7,155 nt of DNA from Candidatus Omnitrophota bacterium (GTDB lineage: Bacteria; Omnitrophota; Gorgyraeia; Gorgyraeales; Gorgyraeaceae): positions 1 to 7,155 of the forward strand of contig JABMRA010000054.1 in assembly GCA_013202925.1 (NCBI GenBank). Reading direction: 5' to 3'. Below are positions 5,937-7,155 of this stretch, piece after piece. Position numbers and translations under genes: made by a program. The notes under the pieces were generated by a model. The model did not search any database. It was not told where the DNA came from and worked only from the letters and a program-made list of their open reading frames with translations. Each line of letters begins with the position of its first letter. Position 1 is the first letter of the stretch.

Positions 5937-6986
5937 TTAGAGGTTGCGGACCTCATCCGGATTCTTGATATGCGTCTTAAAAACGTCCTTGCTGATGATG
6001 CCTTTTTGATAAAGCGTCTTAAGGGACTTGTCCATTGTGTGCATGCCGTATTGAAGCCCTGTCTGTATATGCGTCAGGATCTGCTCTGTCCCCTGTTCGC
6101 GTATAAGATTTCTTATTGCTGATGTCGCGGTCATCACCTCTGTGGCCAGGATCCTGCCAGGCCTGTCTTTTCTGGGCAAGAGCTGCTGCGAAATAACGCC
6201 CTGAAGCGTGCCTGCCAGCTGGATCTTGATCTGCTCCTGCTGATACGGAGGGAACACGTCTATGATCCTGTCCACTGTCTGCGAGGCGTCAGGCGTGTGA
6301 AGCGTTGCCATGACCAGATGACCTGTCTCTGCCGCGGTCAAGACAGTAGAAATCGTCTCCAGGTCCCTCATCTCGCCGACCACTATTACGTTGGGGTCCT
6401 GCCTCAGCGCATGCCTCAATGCATTGGCAAACGACCTTGTATCTGAATGCACCTCGCGCTGCTTTATGATGCTGCGTTTATTCATATGCACGTATTCGAT
6501 CGGATCCTCTACCGCAATGACTATTGCCTGGCGCTCGTTATTTATAAGATCCACCATTGCCGCGAGCGTCGTGGTCTTTCCAACGCCCGTAGGGCCTGTG
6601 ATAAGCACCAGCCCCTGGTTTTTTCGCGCAAGGTCGATGCATACCGGGGGCAACCCCAGCTCCTCTATGGTTTTTATGCGCAGTGAGACCATGCGGAACG
6701 CTGCCTCAACGCTCCCCTTCTGCATGTGTACGTTTACCCTGAACCTGTTCAATCCCGGTATCTCTAGCGAAAAATCCAGTTCCAGGTCGCGCTCGAACAC
6801 GGCCTTCTGCTTATCGTTCAATATGCCGTAGATCAGGCGCTTGCAGTCCTCTTTGCTTAATTTTGGAAAATCCGATAATGGTATGAGACGGCCGTCTATC
6901 CTGATGATCGGCACCGACCCTTCAGTAATATGGAGATCTGAAGACTTTTTTTCGCTGGCAGCCTTTAGGATACCCTTGAGATCCAT
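5937..6986 (-). CDS. pilT: PilT-type twitching motility / pilus retraction ATPase
   Basis: Hexameric cytoplasmic ATPase that drives type IV pilus retraction at the inner-membrane base. The 349-residue product is full length. It has an N-terminal PAS-like domain (SDLHITEGSVPIIRIDGRL), Walker A GPTGVGKTTT (131-140), Asp box AVEDPIEYVH (about 158-167), Walker B VIVVGEMRD (200-208), His box HLVMATLHT (223-231), and the AIRNLIRE motif (290-297), which is characteristic of PilT and needed for retraction, so PilB/GspE is excluded. The start ATG has AAAGGAG six bases upstream. No other pilus gene is in the window; instead it is followed after six bases by leuD. A PilT paralogue (PilU-like) cannot be excluded. 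Confidence 0.95.
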   Translation of the reverse strand: MDLKGILKAASEKKSSDLHITEGSVPIIRIDGRLIPLSDFPKLSKEDCKRLIYGILNDKQKAVFERDLELDFSLEIPGLNRFRVNVHMQKGSVEAAFRMVSLRIKTIEELGLPPVCIDLARKNQGLVLITGPTGVGKTTTLAAMVDLINNERQAIVIAVEDPIEYVHMNKRSIIKQREVHSDTRSFANALRHALRQDPNVIVVGEMRDLETISTVLTAAETGHLVMATLHTPDASQTVDRIIDVFPPYQQEQIKIQLAGTLQGVISQQLLPRKDRPGRILATEVMTATSAIRNLIREQGTEQILTHIQTGLQYGMHTMDKSLKTLYQKGIISKDVFKTHIKNPDEVRNL

Positions 6987-7008
6987 TGTGTTCTCCTTTA
7001 ATGAGTAC

Positions 7009-7043
7009 TTAAGTTACGAAAATTTTCAATTTTCGTAACTTAA
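7009..7043. repeat. Perfect palindrome, 16-bp arms, upstream of pilT
   Basis: Arms TTAAGTTACGAAAATT (7009-7024) and AATTTTCGTAACTTAA (7028-7043) flank a three-base loop. It lies 9 bases upstream of the pilT Shine-Dalgarno region, inside the probable leader or promoter region. No T-run follows in either direction, so it is not a standard terminator. It could be an operator, a leader hairpin or an intergenic repeat. Confidence 0.85.
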
Positions 7044-7075
7044 TCTTCTCTTTGTTTCTGCTTCTATGAAGGTGC

Positions 7076-7126
7076 GAATTTATCCGCCCTTCTTGCATTC
7101 TGCAAGAATGCAGGGGGGATAAGTTC
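7076..7126. repeat. Nested inverted repeat upstream of pilT
   Basis: Inner arms TGCATTCT (7094-7101) and AGAATGCA (7105-7112) enclose GCA. Outer arms GAATTTATCC (7076-7085) and GGATAAGTTC (7117-7126) pair throughout, with one G-T pair. The middle part pairs mostly through C-G and G-T contacts with the six-G run at 7113-7118. On the minus strand no T-run follows the stem. Confidence 0.7.
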
Positions 7127-7143
7127 GTCCGCCCAAGGCGGAC
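7127..7143. repeat. TCCGCC-type short palindrome
   Basis: GTCCGCC (7127-7133), loop CAA, GGCGGAC (7137-7143). It touches the nested repeat at 7076-7126 directly. It shares the TCCGCC/GGCGGA core with the palindrome at 3358-3385, which suggests a dispersed intergenic hairpin family. Confidence 0.8.
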
Positions 7144-7155
7144 TCACTTGAAATA

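Noticed and set aside
7050..7110. Promoter for pilT (TTGCAG, 17 bases, TAAATT on the minus strand)
   Set aside because: The -35 matches poorly and both boxes fall in the nested inverted repeat or its edge, so there is no better reason to call it than chance.
7009..7143. CRISPR array or tandem repeat array
   Set aside because: The units are inverted repeats of different sequence and spacing, with no repeated direct unit or spacer pattern.

Overview
The window is a compact bacterial gene run in which every gene I can support lies on the minus strand, so transcription reads from high to low coordinates. In transcription order: pilT-type twitching ATPase, LeuD/aconitase-type small subunit, isocitrate dehydrogenase, malate dehydrogenase, dihydrolipoamide dehydrogenase, nadD, a 48-residue zinc-ribbon protein of the DUF5679 type, rsfS, and a GAF plus HD-type signalling protein that runs off the window at base 1. 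No plus-strand gene is credible, and no tRNA, rRNA, CRISPR array or transposase is visible. No stretch above 300 bases lacks a gene; the longest is the 169-base region upstream of pilT, which is full of palindromes.

Organism: genes are typically bacterial, with frequent ATA (Ile) and AGG/AGA (Arg) codons, GTG and TTG starts, short spacers, and TCCGCC...GGCGGA palindromes in the gaps. This resembles uncultured candidate lineages such as Omnitrophota. That placement is an impression from gene style, not a demonstrated assignment.

Region 3386-5930 (with lpd to 1970) is a central-carbon block. It holds a hydro-lyase swivel subunit, isocitrate dehydrogenase and malate dehydrogenase, followed by the E3 flavoprotein of 2-oxoacid dehydrogenase or glycine-cleavage complexes. 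The set could feed 2-oxoglutarate and glutamate synthesis and recycle malate/oxaloacetate. The hydro-lyase large subunit and E1/E2 partners are not in the window. pilT sits 6 bases upstream of this block and is probably co-transcribed with it.

Region 1-1964 is a housekeeping and signalling block. nadD and rsfS are common neighbours, here separated by the small zinc-ribbon gene. That gene has its own well-formed sigma70-like promoter (TTGACA, 17 bases, TAAAGT) and a strong Shine-Dalgarno, so the last three genes probably form a separate or additional transcription unit.

The unusual material is in the spacers. There is a perfect 16-bp-arm palindrome before pilT, a nested 51-base inverted repeat plus a TCCGCC hairpin further upstream, a perfect 13-bp-arm palindrome touching the mdh stop codon, and a 26-bp-arm imperfect inverted repeat between icd and mdh that falsely lengthens the mdh reading frame. 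I see no convincing new enzymatic or defence system; the genes belong to known families.
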